64,000 bases of DNA from contig NKJG01000005.1 of the NCBI GenBank assembly GCA_002256395.1, positions 62,001-126,000 of the forward strand, in the 5' to 3' direction. Position 1 is the first letter of the stretch, and each line of letters opens with the position of its first letter. The position numbers and the translations under genes were made by a program. The notes beneath the pieces were generated by a model that saw only the letters and a list, made by a program, of their open reading frames with translations, was not told the DNA's origin and searched no databases. The stretch comes from Bacteroidetes bacterium B1(2017). GTDB taxonomy: Bacteria; Bacteroidota; Bacteroidia; UKL13-3. Below are positions 1-7,565 of this stretch, one piece after another.

Positions 1-1
1 T

Positions 2-268
2 GGGTTATGGGTTTCTAAAACATTTACCCACTCGGTTATTGAACGCAGAAGTTTGGATAATTTATTTGGGTTAGCTCACCGCAAAACAACGGTAGTAAAT
101 GAAATCCCACATTGGCTTCAAACCACTATTTCTATTTTAGTTGGGTATCTTGCGCTAGAAATTGTGCATTTCTTTTTGCAGAGCAAACAAGTTATTGCGG
201 TGTGGAAATGGATACAAAAGAAAGCAACACCTTACCTTACCATGCTAAAAATGCGCGTTAAGTTTTAG
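2..268 (+). CDS. C-terminal fragment of an unidentified membrane protein (5' end outside window)
   Basis: The reading frame is open from base 2 to the TAG at 266-268, so this is the 3' end of a gene that begins before the window. The only internal start is a TTG at 53, which I do not think is real. The visible part has one clear hydrophobic stretch (around TTISILVGYLALEIVHFFL) followed by a basic tail ending KMRVKF, which suggests a C-terminal transmembrane helix with a cytoplasmic basic end. I do not recognise the family. Confidence 0.5.
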   Translation, partial: GLWVSKTFTHSVIERRSLDNLFGLAHRKTTVVNEIPHWLQTTISILVGYLALEIVHFFLQSKQVIAVWKWIQKKATPYLTMLKMRVKF

Positions 269-394
269 AAGAAATATACTATTAACTAAGCCTGCTCCTT
301 AGGTAACTATCCCTTTCAAAAGCAAAGACCTTCAGAGCTCGAAACGCTTTAGGTTATGAATTAATGCTGCTCTAGTATTAAAATAAACCTTTTT

Positions 395-1126
395 TTAAAA
401 TTTCACCTTTAGTAAGAAAACAATGTAATTGAATTTAAAACTTGTGCTTTGGGACAGATAGTAATTGGTAGCATAAATTTCAATTCTTGGGTCGGCTATA
501 TTGCTTAGTAGATAATTGTAGGAAACTGTTGGCTCCAGGATAAGGTGCTTGTTTAACTTTATTTTTTTTGATGCATTGACACTCAGAAAACAATAGGGAT
601 TAAATTTATGTGAGGAGAAAAATTCATGGTAATCATTGGTACTATTTAATTGACCAGAACGTATTATTGGTATATTGCACAAACCCGCACCCAGAGCAAA
701 ACCAAGACTCCCGAATTCTTTATTTTTAGGTTTGATTTGATACGTAATTCCTTGCTGAAGACTTAAATCTCTATGAACTAAAAAATAAAAATTCTGTCTA
801 TCGGCATAAACCAAATTGGTAGGAGTATTTTCTGTTATACTTACCTTGTTTTCATCAAACGCAATTGCTTGAAAGGATGAAAAATAAGAGAATTTTGGTT
901 TAAATATATATTCATACTCCAAACCAATTCCATACACATTGGAGTTGGTATGTGTATGTTCATAAGAAGTATTTATTAAAGTGAATCCCCGGCCATATTG
1001 CAAATTAATTCCAAAGAGATGTTTCTGTTCTTTTTGCGGTATACTATCCAATTTAGATCCACCAAATGCAAAGCATGGAAACAAATAAAAAACTACCAAA
1101 CAAAGTTTTACCTGCACTCCCATCAT
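395..1126 (-). CDS. Hypothetical outer-membrane beta-barrel-like protein
   Basis: This 243-residue protein starts at the first of two adjacent ATG codons (1126); an upstream in-frame extension to 1174 would put 16 polar residues before the signal peptide and is less likely. The N-terminus is a signal peptide (VKLCLVVFYLFPCFAFG). The rest alternates short aromatic and polar strands, with phrases such as GIGLEYEYIF, LGFALGAGL and LEPTVSYNYLL, and ends in a terminal Phe (LLKVKF), as outer-membrane barrels of Bacteroidota do. No family is recognised. The stretch upstream (1180-1258) is a repeat rather than an obvious promoter. Confidence 0.6.
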   Translation of the reverse strand: MMGVQVKLCLVVFYLFPCFAFGGSKLDSIPQKEQKHLFGINLQYGRGFTLINTSYEHTHTNSNVYGIGLEYEYIFKPKFSYFSSFQAIAFDENKVSITENTPTNLVYADRQNFYFLVHRDLSLQQGITYQIKPKNKEFGSLGFALGAGLCNIPIIRSGQLNSTNDYHEFFSSHKFNPYCFLSVNASKKIKLNKHLILEPTVSYNYLLSNIADPRIEIYATNYYLSQSTSFKFNYIVFLLKVKF

Positions 1127-1179
1127 AGAACGAAAATAAGAATCTATGGTGAGATTTTTTTCGGAACCAAACAATTATG

Positions 1180-1258
1180 CCCACCTCCCCACCAGCGACC
1201 AGCCAAGCAGCGACTTTCTTTCCCACACGCGACCAGCTTACCAGCGACCTTCCTCCCC
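1180..1258. repeat. Intergenic GCGACC repeat element (copy A)
   Basis: The spacer between two minus-strand genes carries repeated GCGACC/AGCGAC cores (ACCAGCGACC, AGCAGCGACTTTC, ACGCGACCAG, ACCAGCGACC). It is much richer in G+C than its neighbours. The same words, including AGCGACTTTCTT and ACGCGAC, recur at 5142-5237, so the two are copies of one family. Confidence 0.65.
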
Positions 1259-1259
1259 C

Positions 1260-1577
1260 TTACCTTTTCGGTAAAATAGCACTAACATTACCGTTATAAA
1301 AGCCAAGCGTTGTTCCATCTTTTAAGGCTAAGTAAAAATACTTGGTGCGTTGAGTTCCCGCCTCAAGAAACATAGTACCTGTTTTGCCAATGGTATCTTT
1401 AGCAGTTAGGTTTAACGCTTTCATTACCTCTGGCAAGGTTTTATTTGCTAAATCGCCGTGCTCTAATTTCTCATTGCTTGGTTTAGTAATTTTTGAAGAA
1501 AATGTTTTGGTTTGAGCTTTTGCCGAAAAGGCAAGGAAACAGAAGGCTATTAGGATAATTTTGGCAAGGGATTTCAT
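1260..1577 (-). CDS. Small secreted hypothetical protein
   Basis: This 105-residue protein has a textbook signal peptide (MKSLAKIILIAFCFLAFSAKAQ) and a mature part of about 83 residues. It contains no cysteine after the signal and no membrane segment, so it is probably periplasmic or secreted. The middle (LPEVMKALNLTAKDTIGKTGTMF) looks like a small folded domain, but I recognise no family. It is read away from the gene at 1816, with a 238-bp AT-rich spacer between their starts. Confidence 0.55.
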   Translation of the reverse strand: MKSLAKIILIAFCFLAFSAKAQTKTFSSKITKPSNEKLEHGDLANKTLPEVMKALNLTAKDTIGKTGTMFLEAGTQRTKYFYLALKDGTTLGFYNGNVSAILPKR

Positions 1578-1815
1578 AGGACTATATTTATGCTAAGGTA
1601 TATTTGTAACTGAAAAGTTCCAAATTATAGTTCACTAATAAAACTTACTTAGTAGCGTTTTATGGATTGTAATGGAGTAAGAATGTTCTTTAATACTATT
1701 TAAATTGGTATTGAAATACGTTAAATTGCTTCAAACCAAGCACTATAAAAATCAACGTAGAAAAGATAATTTGTCTTTAATAACTAGCTTTAAAGGTGTT
1801 TAATAGAGAAGAAAT

Positions 1816-2247
1816 ATGAGAACCGTTAATATAGCCATAGGGTTTATTTTGGTGTGTTGTATTCTATGTGGGTGTGCGATTATTAAATCGGAAATGGAGA
1901 TTAAAAAGCAACTGAATGCTAAATTTGTACTTGAACCTACCTTAGATAACAAGTTTAATCTTTATTATCTCAACAGTACAATTGCACCGGACAATTATTT
2001 ATTGGAAGCAGAGCGAAAAATATGGTATCAGGTTAATTCTAATATTACAGATGTTTACTTTAACGATAGCCTTGTTGTTGTTACAAATAAAGAAGTAAAA
2101 AAAACTATCTATTACGTATATTTTTTTGGCAAAGAATCAGAATACTTTACCTACTTTAAAGCCAAGGATTCAATTTTGCTAGGCAAAGGTTTGACTAAAA
2201 TTGGGATTAACTATAAAATAGAATTAAAATCAATTTCTGATTTATAG
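1816..2247 (+). CDS. Hypothetical lipoprotein
   Basis: This 143-residue protein opens with a hydrophobic stretch ending in a lipobox (ILCGC, lipid-attached Cys near residue 20), so it is probably an envelope lipoprotein. The mature part is rich in Asn, Tyr and Lys and shows no motif I recognise. It lies 13 bp upstream of the next secreted protein on the same strand, and the two are likely one transcription unit. Confidence 0.55.
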   Translation: MRTVNIAIGFILVCCILCGCAIIKSEMEIKKQLNAKFVLEPTLDNKFNLYYLNSTIAPDNYLLEAERKIWYQVNSNITDVYFNDSLVVVTNKEVKKTIYYVYFFGKESEYFTYFKAKDSILLGKGLTKIGINYKIELKSISDL

Positions 2248-2260
2248 AATACTTTTGGCC

Positions 2261-3058
2261 ATGAAATTTAAACTAATTATAACCTTCTTATTCCTACCAC
2301 AACTAGCAATTTGCCAGAATATAAATGAAATTGTTCTTAAACACTTTAAAGATGGAAAAGTTATTTCCAATTTGCTTATTGATTCAATTAATTCAGAATT
2401 ACTTATTTCAGAGAACTACTTTTATCATTATATCAGCATCAAAAACCTAAAAATTATTGATTCAATACCAACAAAAATTGATTCAAGTTCTGGTAGTTAT
2501 GCCATTCAAATTTTAAAAATAAAAAACAATAATTACATTAGTATAGATACTTCCTTTAGCTATACCCTAGAAAAGGGCGGCAAAAAGTATTTGCAGGAAA
2601 TAAGGATTTATAATGATTCTGGCTCTTTGAATTATTTAAAACTGTATCTATCAGATAGCAACCCACAACCATTAGGAGATTACGATTCCTTAATTTATAA
2701 ATACAATAATGAAACCAAACTTTTGGATGTAGCCTATTGGGGAAATAATGGCCAATTAAAAGTGAAAGGAACCAGAGATCCATTGTCAAAGGCATATGGT
2801 ACAAAGGAGTGGTATTTTTATAATTTAACTGGTAATTTGGAAGCCATAGGATACATGGATTATGACCAGGGCAGCATAATTATGGATAGCTTAATAGTCA
2901 AAATAAAATTCATAACTAAATTTAAATACCAACTTTCTAATGACAAGGTAAAACTAGAGAATGCAAATCTTATTTTTGATATCCTGACACAAGGACATCC
3001 ATATTTTAAAGTTATGGCATATAAAGACGAAGTAATACGCTTGGTTTTTAAATATTAG
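2261..3058 (+). CDS. Secreted hypothetical protein
   Basis: The start is the ATG at 2261; an in-frame TTG at 2255 only adds two residues. The 265-residue product has a signal peptide (MKFKLIITFLFLPQLAICQ). The mature protein has phrases such as YKYNNETKLLDVAYWGNNGQ and KEWYFYNLTGNLEAIGYMDY that look like short beta-hairpin repeats, perhaps of the MORN-like antitoxin/variant type seen in Bacteroidota, but that is only a resemblance. It follows the lipoprotein gene at 1816 closely and is followed by the 21-bp repeat tract. Confidence 0.55.
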   Translation: MKFKLIITFLFLPQLAICQNINEIVLKHFKDGKVISNLLIDSINSELLISENYFYHYISIKNLKIIDSIPTKIDSSSGSYAIQILKIKNNNYISIDTSFSYTLEKGGKKYLQEIRIYNDSGSLNYLKLYLSDSNPQPLGDYDSLIYKYNNETKLLDVAYWGNNGQLKVKGTRDPLSKAYGTKEWYFYNLTGNLEAIGYMDYDQGSIIMDSLIVKIKFITKFKYQLSNDKVKLENANLIFDILTQGHPYFKVMAYKDEVIRLVFKY

Positions 3059-3166
3059 TTTTTTAGGATACTTCCTCTAGTGAAATGTAACCTACCAGCT
3101 CAGCAATCTGCCTTATCGAACATAAAAATCTCGAAGGATTCTCTAAATCCGACGTTTGAATATGCT

Positions 3167-3523
3167 TTACAAACCTTGGAAATTCAGTTCTTGACGATGG
3201 AAATATCCTTGTCGACATTGGAAAAAGCTCTGCCGAACCTGGAAATTGTCTTGCCGACGATGGAAATTCCCTTGTCGACATTGGAAAAAGCTCTGCCGAA
3301 GCTGGAAATTGCCTTGTCGACCTTGGAAAAAGCCCTGCCGAAGTTGGAAATGGCATTGCCGACGATGGAAATATCCTTGTCGACCTTGGAAAAAGCTCTG
3401 CCGACGATGGAAATCCCCTTGCCGACCTTGGAAATATCCTTGTCGAACTTGGAAGAAGCTTTGCCGAAGCTGGAAATGGTCTTGCCGACGATGGAAATCC
3501 CCTTGCCGACAATGGAAACACCC
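3167..3523. repeat. 21-bp tandem repeat array, 17 units
   Basis: Seventeen consecutive 21-bp units follow the pattern YTGYCGANNNTGGAAANNNYN without a break in register. Two recognisable degenerate units flank them (3146-3166 and 3524-3544). The best-conserved parts are the CGA core and the TGGAAA block. Units tend to alternate between a GAAAAAGC type and a GAAAT type, for example ttgtcgacattggaaaaagc at 3209 and 3272. The array occupies most of the spacer between a secreted protein gene and the WYL regulator. Confidence 0.9.
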
Positions 3524-3545
3524 CTACAGACAACGAAAATGTTCG

Positions 3546-3576
3546 TGGTCCATCGACTATGGACCATGGACCACAA
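3546..3576. repeat. GGACCAT-type hairpin repeat
   Basis: Directly after the 21-bp array lies a palindromic element in which GTGGTCCAT pairs with ATGGACCAC around a short loop; an extra ATGGACC heptamer is inserted in the right half. The same ATGGACCAT words build the hairpin at 37024-37062. It sits upstream of the promoter of the WYL regulator. Confidence 0.6.
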
Positions 3577-3595
3577 GCTTTTGACCTAGGATTTT

Positions 3596-3603
3596 TATCT
3601 TTG
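3596..3603 (+). promoter_or_regulatory. Bacteroidota-type -7 box (TATCTTTG)
   Basis: TATCTTTG matches the TAnnTTTG -7 consensus of the Bacteroidota primary sigma factor. It lies 12 bp before the ATG of the WYL regulator at 3616, so the leader would be only a few bases long. I see no well-spaced -33 TTTG. Confidence 0.55.
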
Positions 3604-3615
3604 GCAAATTAGTGT

Positions 3616-4569
3616 ATGAACAGAATAGATAGAATAGCCGCCATCCTTATTCACCTGCAATCAAAAAAATTGGTTCGAGGCCAGGATATAGCCAATAGGT
3701 TTGGGATAAGCTTACGCACTGTTTATAGAGATATTAAAACTCTGGAAGAAGCAGGTGTGCCCATTATAAGCGATGCCGGAATTGGCTATTCTTTGGTGGA
3801 AGGGTATAGACTCCCTCCTATTATGTTTACGAAAGAAGAAGCAATTGCTTTTTTAACTGCCGAGAAACTGGTAGAAAAACTTACGGATGAAGCTACTGCT
3901 AAATTGTACCAATCTGCCTTGTATAAAATTAAGGCGGTATTGCGTAACGATGAAAAAGAGCATTTGGAAAACATGTATCAACACATTGCAGTTTTAGATA
4001 GCCCATATATACCCAAGCAAGTCGAATGGAACACTCCTATACAAAGTATTCTAAAAAGCATTTCGCTAAAAACTGTTTTAAGTATTGAGTATAGCGCCTT
4101 ACACTCTCAACAAAATACAAGCAGAACTATTGAACCCATTGGTATTTTCTTAAATGGAAACAACTGGTATGTAATTGCCTACTGTTGGCTCAGAAAAGAT
4201 TACCGAACTTTTAGATTAGATAGAATTAGCAAAACACAATTCTTGGATCAAGAATTTAAGAAACAACACCCACCCTTAAATAAGTATTTGAAAGAACTTA
4301 CGAAAGAAAATAGAGAGCTGCAGAAAGTTGTTCTTAGAATAAATAAAAGTGCTCATAAATATCTTGGCGAACAGAAATACTATCATGGTTTTGTATCGGA
4401 AACAGAAGTAAAAGATCAAATTGAAATGACCTTCCTCTGTTCTTCCCTTGAAGGGATGGCGCGTTGGTTTATGATGTTTGGCGATGAAGCCGAAGTTATA
4501 TTACCCAGCAAATTAAAAACGAGAATTATTGACTTAGCCTCTGAAATAAAAAATAAAATGAAAATGTAA
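3616..4569 (+). CDS. WYL-domain transcriptional regulator (YafY/DeoR-like)
   Basis: This 317-residue protein has an N-terminal winged helix-turn-helix (residues about 4-60, with RGQDIANRFGISLRTVYRDI as the recognition region) and a WYL ligand-sensing domain in the middle (NNWYVIAYCWLRKDYRTFRLDRI, around residues 175-200), followed by the usual C-terminal extension. The length and order fit the YafY family, which regulates neighbouring or stress genes in response to small ligands; the ligand is unknown. The DinB-like gene downstream on the same strand, 67 bp away, is a frequent partner of YafY regulators. Confidence 0.85.
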   Translation: MNRIDRIAAILIHLQSKKLVRGQDIANRFGISLRTVYRDIKTLEEAGVPIISDAGIGYSLVEGYRLPPIMFTKEEAIAFLTAEKLVEKLTDEATAKLYQSALYKIKAVLRNDEKEHLENMYQHIAVLDSPYIPKQVEWNTPIQSILKSISLKTVLSIEYSALHSQQNTSRTIEPIGIFLNGNNWYVIAYCWLRKDYRTFRLDRISKTQFLDQEFKKQHPPLNKYLKELTKENRELQKVVLRINKSAHKYLGEQKYYHGFVSETEVKDQIEMTFLCSSLEGMARWFMMFGDEAEVILPSKLKTRIIDLASEIKNKMKM

Positions 4570-4636
4570 TTTCCTACTGACATACTGTTGTCATACCGCC
4601 CTAATAAGTTTGCCTACACAAATTAATAAAAACAGT

Positions 4637-5137
4637 ATGATTACATTTATGCAAGCGTTCTTGCAAGAACTAGAACACGAACGTATTGGCACCCGCAAAA
4701 TGTTGGCCTTAGTGCCTGCCGACAAAGCCACTTTTAAGCCCCACGAAAAGAGCATGGCCTTAAAAGATTTAGCTACCCACATTGCAGATTTGCCAAGTTG
4801 GATTAGCTTGGCTTTGGTTCAAGACGAATTAGACTTTGCCACCAGCCCTTACAACCCACCTAATTGCGCTAACGCAGAAGAATTGCTTGCCTATTTTGAT
4901 AAAAACTATCAAGAAGCACATGCAAATTTAAGCACCTATGATGATTCTGTTTTAGAACAAATTTGGACTCTAAAAAACGGAGACATAATTTATATGCAAG
5001 CGAACAAATTGCAAACCATACGCCATAGCTTCTGTCAATTGGTTCACCACAGAGCACAATTGGGCGTGTATTTAAGATTATTAAACATACCCATCCCCGG
5101 AGTTTACGGCCCTAGCGCAGATGAAAGTGGAATGTAG
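4637..5137 (+). CDS. DinB-like metal-binding four-helix protein
   Basis: The ATG at 4637 is chosen over a TTG at 4610 that would add nine residues. The 166-residue product has the DinB/YfiT layout of a four-helix bundle whose three His ligands bind a divalent metal: His in LATHIADLPSW on helix 2 and His residues in IRHSFCQLVHHRAQLGVYL on helix 3. DinB-like proteins include thiol transferases and many of unknown function; the substrate cannot be read from the sequence. The upstream WYL regulator is the likely controller. Confidence 0.8.
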   Translation: MITFMQAFLQELEHERIGTRKMLALVPADKATFKPHEKSMALKDLATHIADLPSWISLALVQDELDFATSPYNPPNCANAEELLAYFDKNYQEAHANLSTYDDSVLEQIWTLKNGDIIYMQANKLQTIRHSFCQLVHHRAQLGVYLRLLNIPIPGVYGPSADESGM

Positions 5138-5141
5138 GAAG

Positions 5142-5237
5142 AAGGTCGCCGGTCGCGGGTTCCAAGTTACCAGCGACCAGCGACGGCCTTTCCTACCAGC
5201 GACTTTCTTCCCCACCAGCAACACGCGACTTTCTTTT
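5142..5237. repeat. Intergenic GCGACC repeat element with hairpin (copy B)
   Basis: The element begins five bases after the DinB-like stop codon. Its left part (GGTCGCCGGTCGCG) is complementary to a later part (AGCGACCAGCGAC), so it can form a hairpin built from heptamers. Further AGCGAC and ACGCGAC words follow up to a T-rich end. It shares long words with copy A at 1180-1258. Confidence 0.7.
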
Positions 5238-5252
5238 AAAAGGATAAATTCA

Positions 5253-5260
5253 TATACTTG
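5253..5260 (+). promoter_or_regulatory. Probable -7 box (TATACTTG)
   Basis: TATACTTG matches TAnnTTTG at five of the six fixed bases and lies 17 bp before the ATG of the lipoprotein gene at 5278. It starts just beyond the end of repeat element B, so the lipoprotein gene probably has its own promoter. Confidence 0.4.
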
Positions 5261-5277
5261 AGGCACAAACTAAACTT

Positions 5278-5964
5278 ATGAAATTATTCTTTACACTACT
5301 TACGCTTACTCTTATTCTTTCGTGTGGCAATGATGCCAATAAACCGTCAAAACTTAGCACGGGAGATTCTATTGCCGCGGCTTATGGCGATTATGCCAAA
5401 CAAGAATTTACACTTAGCGACGCAACCACTAAATTCCTATGGCGCGATAGGCAGTTTGTGGCTGATTTAGGCGATACCTTTTCGGTACTTGTTTTAAATG
5501 ATGCTTATACGGCAAACATAAACGATGCTGAACGCGCTGCACTTGGCTATGTGGCCACCTTTATTGGAAACGAATGTCAGTGGGACGGCGAAGGAAAAGA
5601 AGATAGAAGCAATTTAAAATGCAAAATATTGAGTCAGCTTAACCTTGGTTATCAATGCTCTGCGCAGCATTTAGACTTCCTTAGATATTGGTTTAGAAAC
5701 GACCCAAAAGCGCTTGAAAGTTTGCAAAATTGCCCTACCACACCTGATGGAGCCACCATACAGGAAACCTTTGACGAAATTACCGTAAGAACAAAAGGCG
5801 ATATTATTTCGGTAAAATATAATGTGAGTGGAATGAATATGCGAGAAGGAGAAGAATGGCATTACACACAAAAAGACCATTTCTCCTTCTCCAAAAATCA
5901 ACTCAAACTCGTTAAACAAGAAAAATCGGATGTGGTGAGCGAAAGTATGGGGGATATGAATTAG
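5278..5964 (+). CDS. Hypothetical lipoprotein
   Basis: This 228-residue protein has a lipoprotein signal (LLTLTLILSC, lipid-attached Cys at residue 16). The mature protein has several cysteines (NECQWD, NLKCKIL, YQCSAQ, QNCPTT) that could form disulphides or a small-metal site in the envelope. The C-terminal half (EITVRTKGDIISVKYNVSGMNMREGEEWHYTQKDHF) looks like beta structure. No family is recognised. It is flanked by GCGACC repeat elements on both sides. Confidence 0.55.
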   Translation: MKLFFTLLTLTLILSCGNDANKPSKLSTGDSIAAAYGDYAKQEFTLSDATTKFLWRDRQFVADLGDTFSVLVLNDAYTANINDAERAALGYVATFIGNECQWDGEGKEDRSNLKCKILSQLNLGYQCSAQHLDFLRYWFRNDPKALESLQNCPTTPDGATIQETFDEITVRTKGDIISVKYNVSGMNMREGEEWHYTQKDHFSFSKNQLKLVKQEKSDVVSESMGDMN

Positions 5965-5996
5965 GTCGCTGGTATAGAAGAAAGTCGCTAGCGACC
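5964..5996. repeat. GCGACC hairpin element (copy C)
   Basis: GGTCGCT at 5964-5970 is the exact reverse complement of AGCGACC at 5990-5996, giving a 7-bp stem. The first base of the element is the last base of the upstream gene's TAG stop codon. A C/T-rich stretch follows up to gatB. Confidence 0.6.
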
Positions 5997-6056
5997 ATTC
6001 CTCACGCTTTTTCCCTCCATGCCTACTTTCCCTTTCCCTTTCTTCTTTTCTTTCCC

Positions 6057-6064
6057 TATTTTCG
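6057..6064 (+). promoter_or_regulatory. Possible -7 box of gatB (TATTTTCG)
   Basis: TATTTTCG differs from TAnnTTTG at one fixed position and lies 10 bp before the gatB ATG, the same short spacing seen at several other genes in the window. Confidence 0.35.
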
Positions 6065-6074
6065 CGCAGCAATC

Positions 6075-7544
6075 ATGAAGATAGAAGAATCAACCATAGA
6101 CTTTGGTAAATACGAAACCGTAATTGGATTAGAAGTTCACGCGCAAATGCTTACGCATAGTAAGGCATATTGCTCTGACCCTTATGAATATGGCGCCGAG
6201 CCAAATACTCAGATTAGTGCTATTAGCTTGGGTCACCCAGGCACCTTGCCAAAACATAATAAGCAAGTAGTAGTTAATGCCATTAAAATGGGCTTGGCCT
6301 GTAATTGCAAAATTGCCGATCACCAATATTATGCGCGCAAGAATTATTTCTACGCCGATTTACCGAAAGGCTATCAAATTACCCAAGATAAAACGCCAAT
6401 TTGTACAGGTGGTGCCATTGAAATTAGACTTAAAGACGGAAGTACTAAAAGCATAGGCTTAACACGTATACATATGGAAGAAGATGCTGGAAAAAGCATG
6501 CACGACCAGGATGTATACGATAGTTTAATTGACCTGAACCGTGCTGGAGTTCCGCTGATTGAAATTGTATCTGAGCCTGAAATAAAAACAGGAGAAGAAG
6601 CCTATCAATACCTTACCGAAGTGCGCAAATTGGTTCGCTACTTAGATATTTGCGATGGAAATATGGAAGAAGGTAGCCTTAGATGTGATGCCAATATTTC
6701 TGTGATGCTAAAGGGTGCCAAGGAATTTGGAACCAAAATAGAAGTGAAGAACATGAACTCGATGCGTAATGTGCAAAGAGCCATAGATTTTGAAGTACAC
6801 CGCCAAATTGTGGCCATAGAAAATGGCGAAAAGCTATATATGGAAACCCGCAACTTTGATGCAATTAAAGGGATAACCTTAGCTATGCGTAGCAAAGAAG
6901 GCGCTGCAGATTACCGCTATTTTCCAGAGCCCGATTTGCCACCTTTGCATGTAACAAATGAGTTTATTGAAGGTGTAAGAGAGCAAATGCCTCAATTGCC
7001 AAAAGCCTTATTTGAAAAGTTTACCAAGAATATTGGACTAAACGAGTACGATGCCCAGGTACTGACCGAAAACAAAGATATTGCAGCCTATTTTGAAGAT
7101 ATGCTAAAGCATACAGGCAATGCAAAAGCGGCCTCGAACTGGCTAACAGGAACCATTAAAGGGTATTTAAACGAACAAGCAATTGATATTAACAACTTTG
7201 TTCTACAGCCTGCAAAAATTGCTGAGATTATTGCCTTAATTGATACAGGTAAAATTAGCAATAGCGCTGCCTCGCAACGCTTATTCCCAGAAATGATTAA
7301 GGAGCACCATAAATCGGCCCTACAAATTGCAGAAGCCCTGAACCTATTGCAGGAAAGCGATAGTGGCGAATTGCAAAAATGGATTGACGAAGCCCTTGCA
7401 AAATACCCAGAGAAAGTGGCTGAATACAAAGCTGGCAAACAAAGTTTAATGGGTTTATTTATGGGCGAAGTGATGAAGTTTAGCAAAGGTAAAGCCGACC
7501 CGAAAGTGACCACCCAAATGCTTAAAAAGAGTTTAGAAAACTAA
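6075..7544 (+). CDS. gatB: Aspartyl/glutamyl-tRNA amidotransferase subunit B
   Basis: This 489-residue protein is full length for GatB, which binds mischarged Glu-tRNA(Gln) or Asp-tRNA(Asn) and transfers ammonia supplied by GatA. The N-terminal catalytic part has the hallmark VIGLEVHAQM near residue 18, AISLGHPGTLP, CDANISV (in the GSLRCDANISV block) and ADYRYFPEPDLPP. The C-terminal GatB/YqeY tRNA-binding domain covers roughly residues 340-485, including LTGTIKGYLNE and LMGLFMGEVMK. GatA and GatC are not in the window, which is common in Bacteroidota. Confidence 0.97.
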   Translation: MKIEESTIDFGKYETVIGLEVHAQMLTHSKAYCSDPYEYGAEPNTQISAISLGHPGTLPKHNKQVVVNAIKMGLACNCKIADHQYYARKNYFYADLPKGYQITQDKTPICTGGAIEIRLKDGSTKSIGLTRIHMEEDAGKSMHDQDVYDSLIDLNRAGVPLIEIVSEPEIKTGEEAYQYLTEVRKLVRYLDICDGNMEEGSLRCDANISVMLKGAKEFGTKIEVKNMNSMRNVQRAIDFEVHRQIVAIENGEKLYMETRNFDAIKGITLAMRSKEGAADYRYFPEPDLPPLHVTNEFIEGVREQMPQLPKALFEKFTKNIGLNEYDAQVLTENKDIAAYFEDMLKHTGNAKAASNWLTGTIKGYLNEQAIDINNFVLQPAKIAEIIALIDTGKISNSAASQRLFPEMIKEHHKSALQIAEALNLLQESDSGELQKWIDEALAKYPEKVAEYKAGKQSLMGLFMGEVMKFSKGKADPKVTTQMLKKSLEN

Positions 7545-7565
7545 GAATAGTAAGTACAATCACAC

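Larger units (their letters stand above)
3080..3589 (+). other. Open frame through a 21-bp tandem repeat; coding status uncertain
   Basis: A 169-codon frame starts at a GTG (3080) and runs through the whole tandem array. Because the repeat is 21 bp long, the translation is a seven-residue repeat alternating between LPTMEIP-like and LSTLEKA-like heptads, with Leu at the first and Leu/Met at the fourth position. That spacing resembles a coiled coil, but a Pro in most heptads argues against one. There is no signal peptide or recognisable domain outside the repeat. The minus strand and another plus frame are also open over the same tract, so openness is not evidence of coding here. I lean to non-coding or recently evolved. 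Confidence 0.3.

Noticed and set aside
998-1279. Plus-strand open frame over the first outer-membrane gene and repeat A
   Set aside because: It lies opposite a better-supported secreted protein and its composition (Lys, Thr, His, Pro run) is typical of a shadow frame.
3167-3523. CRISPR array
   Set aside because: The units are contiguous with no unique spacers and no cas genes are nearby.
3063-3533. Minus-strand open frame with a FPSSARxFP-type repeat, opposite the 21-bp array
   Set aside because: It is a by-product of a repeat whose length is divisible by three; there is no start or signal of its own and the plus frame is equally open.
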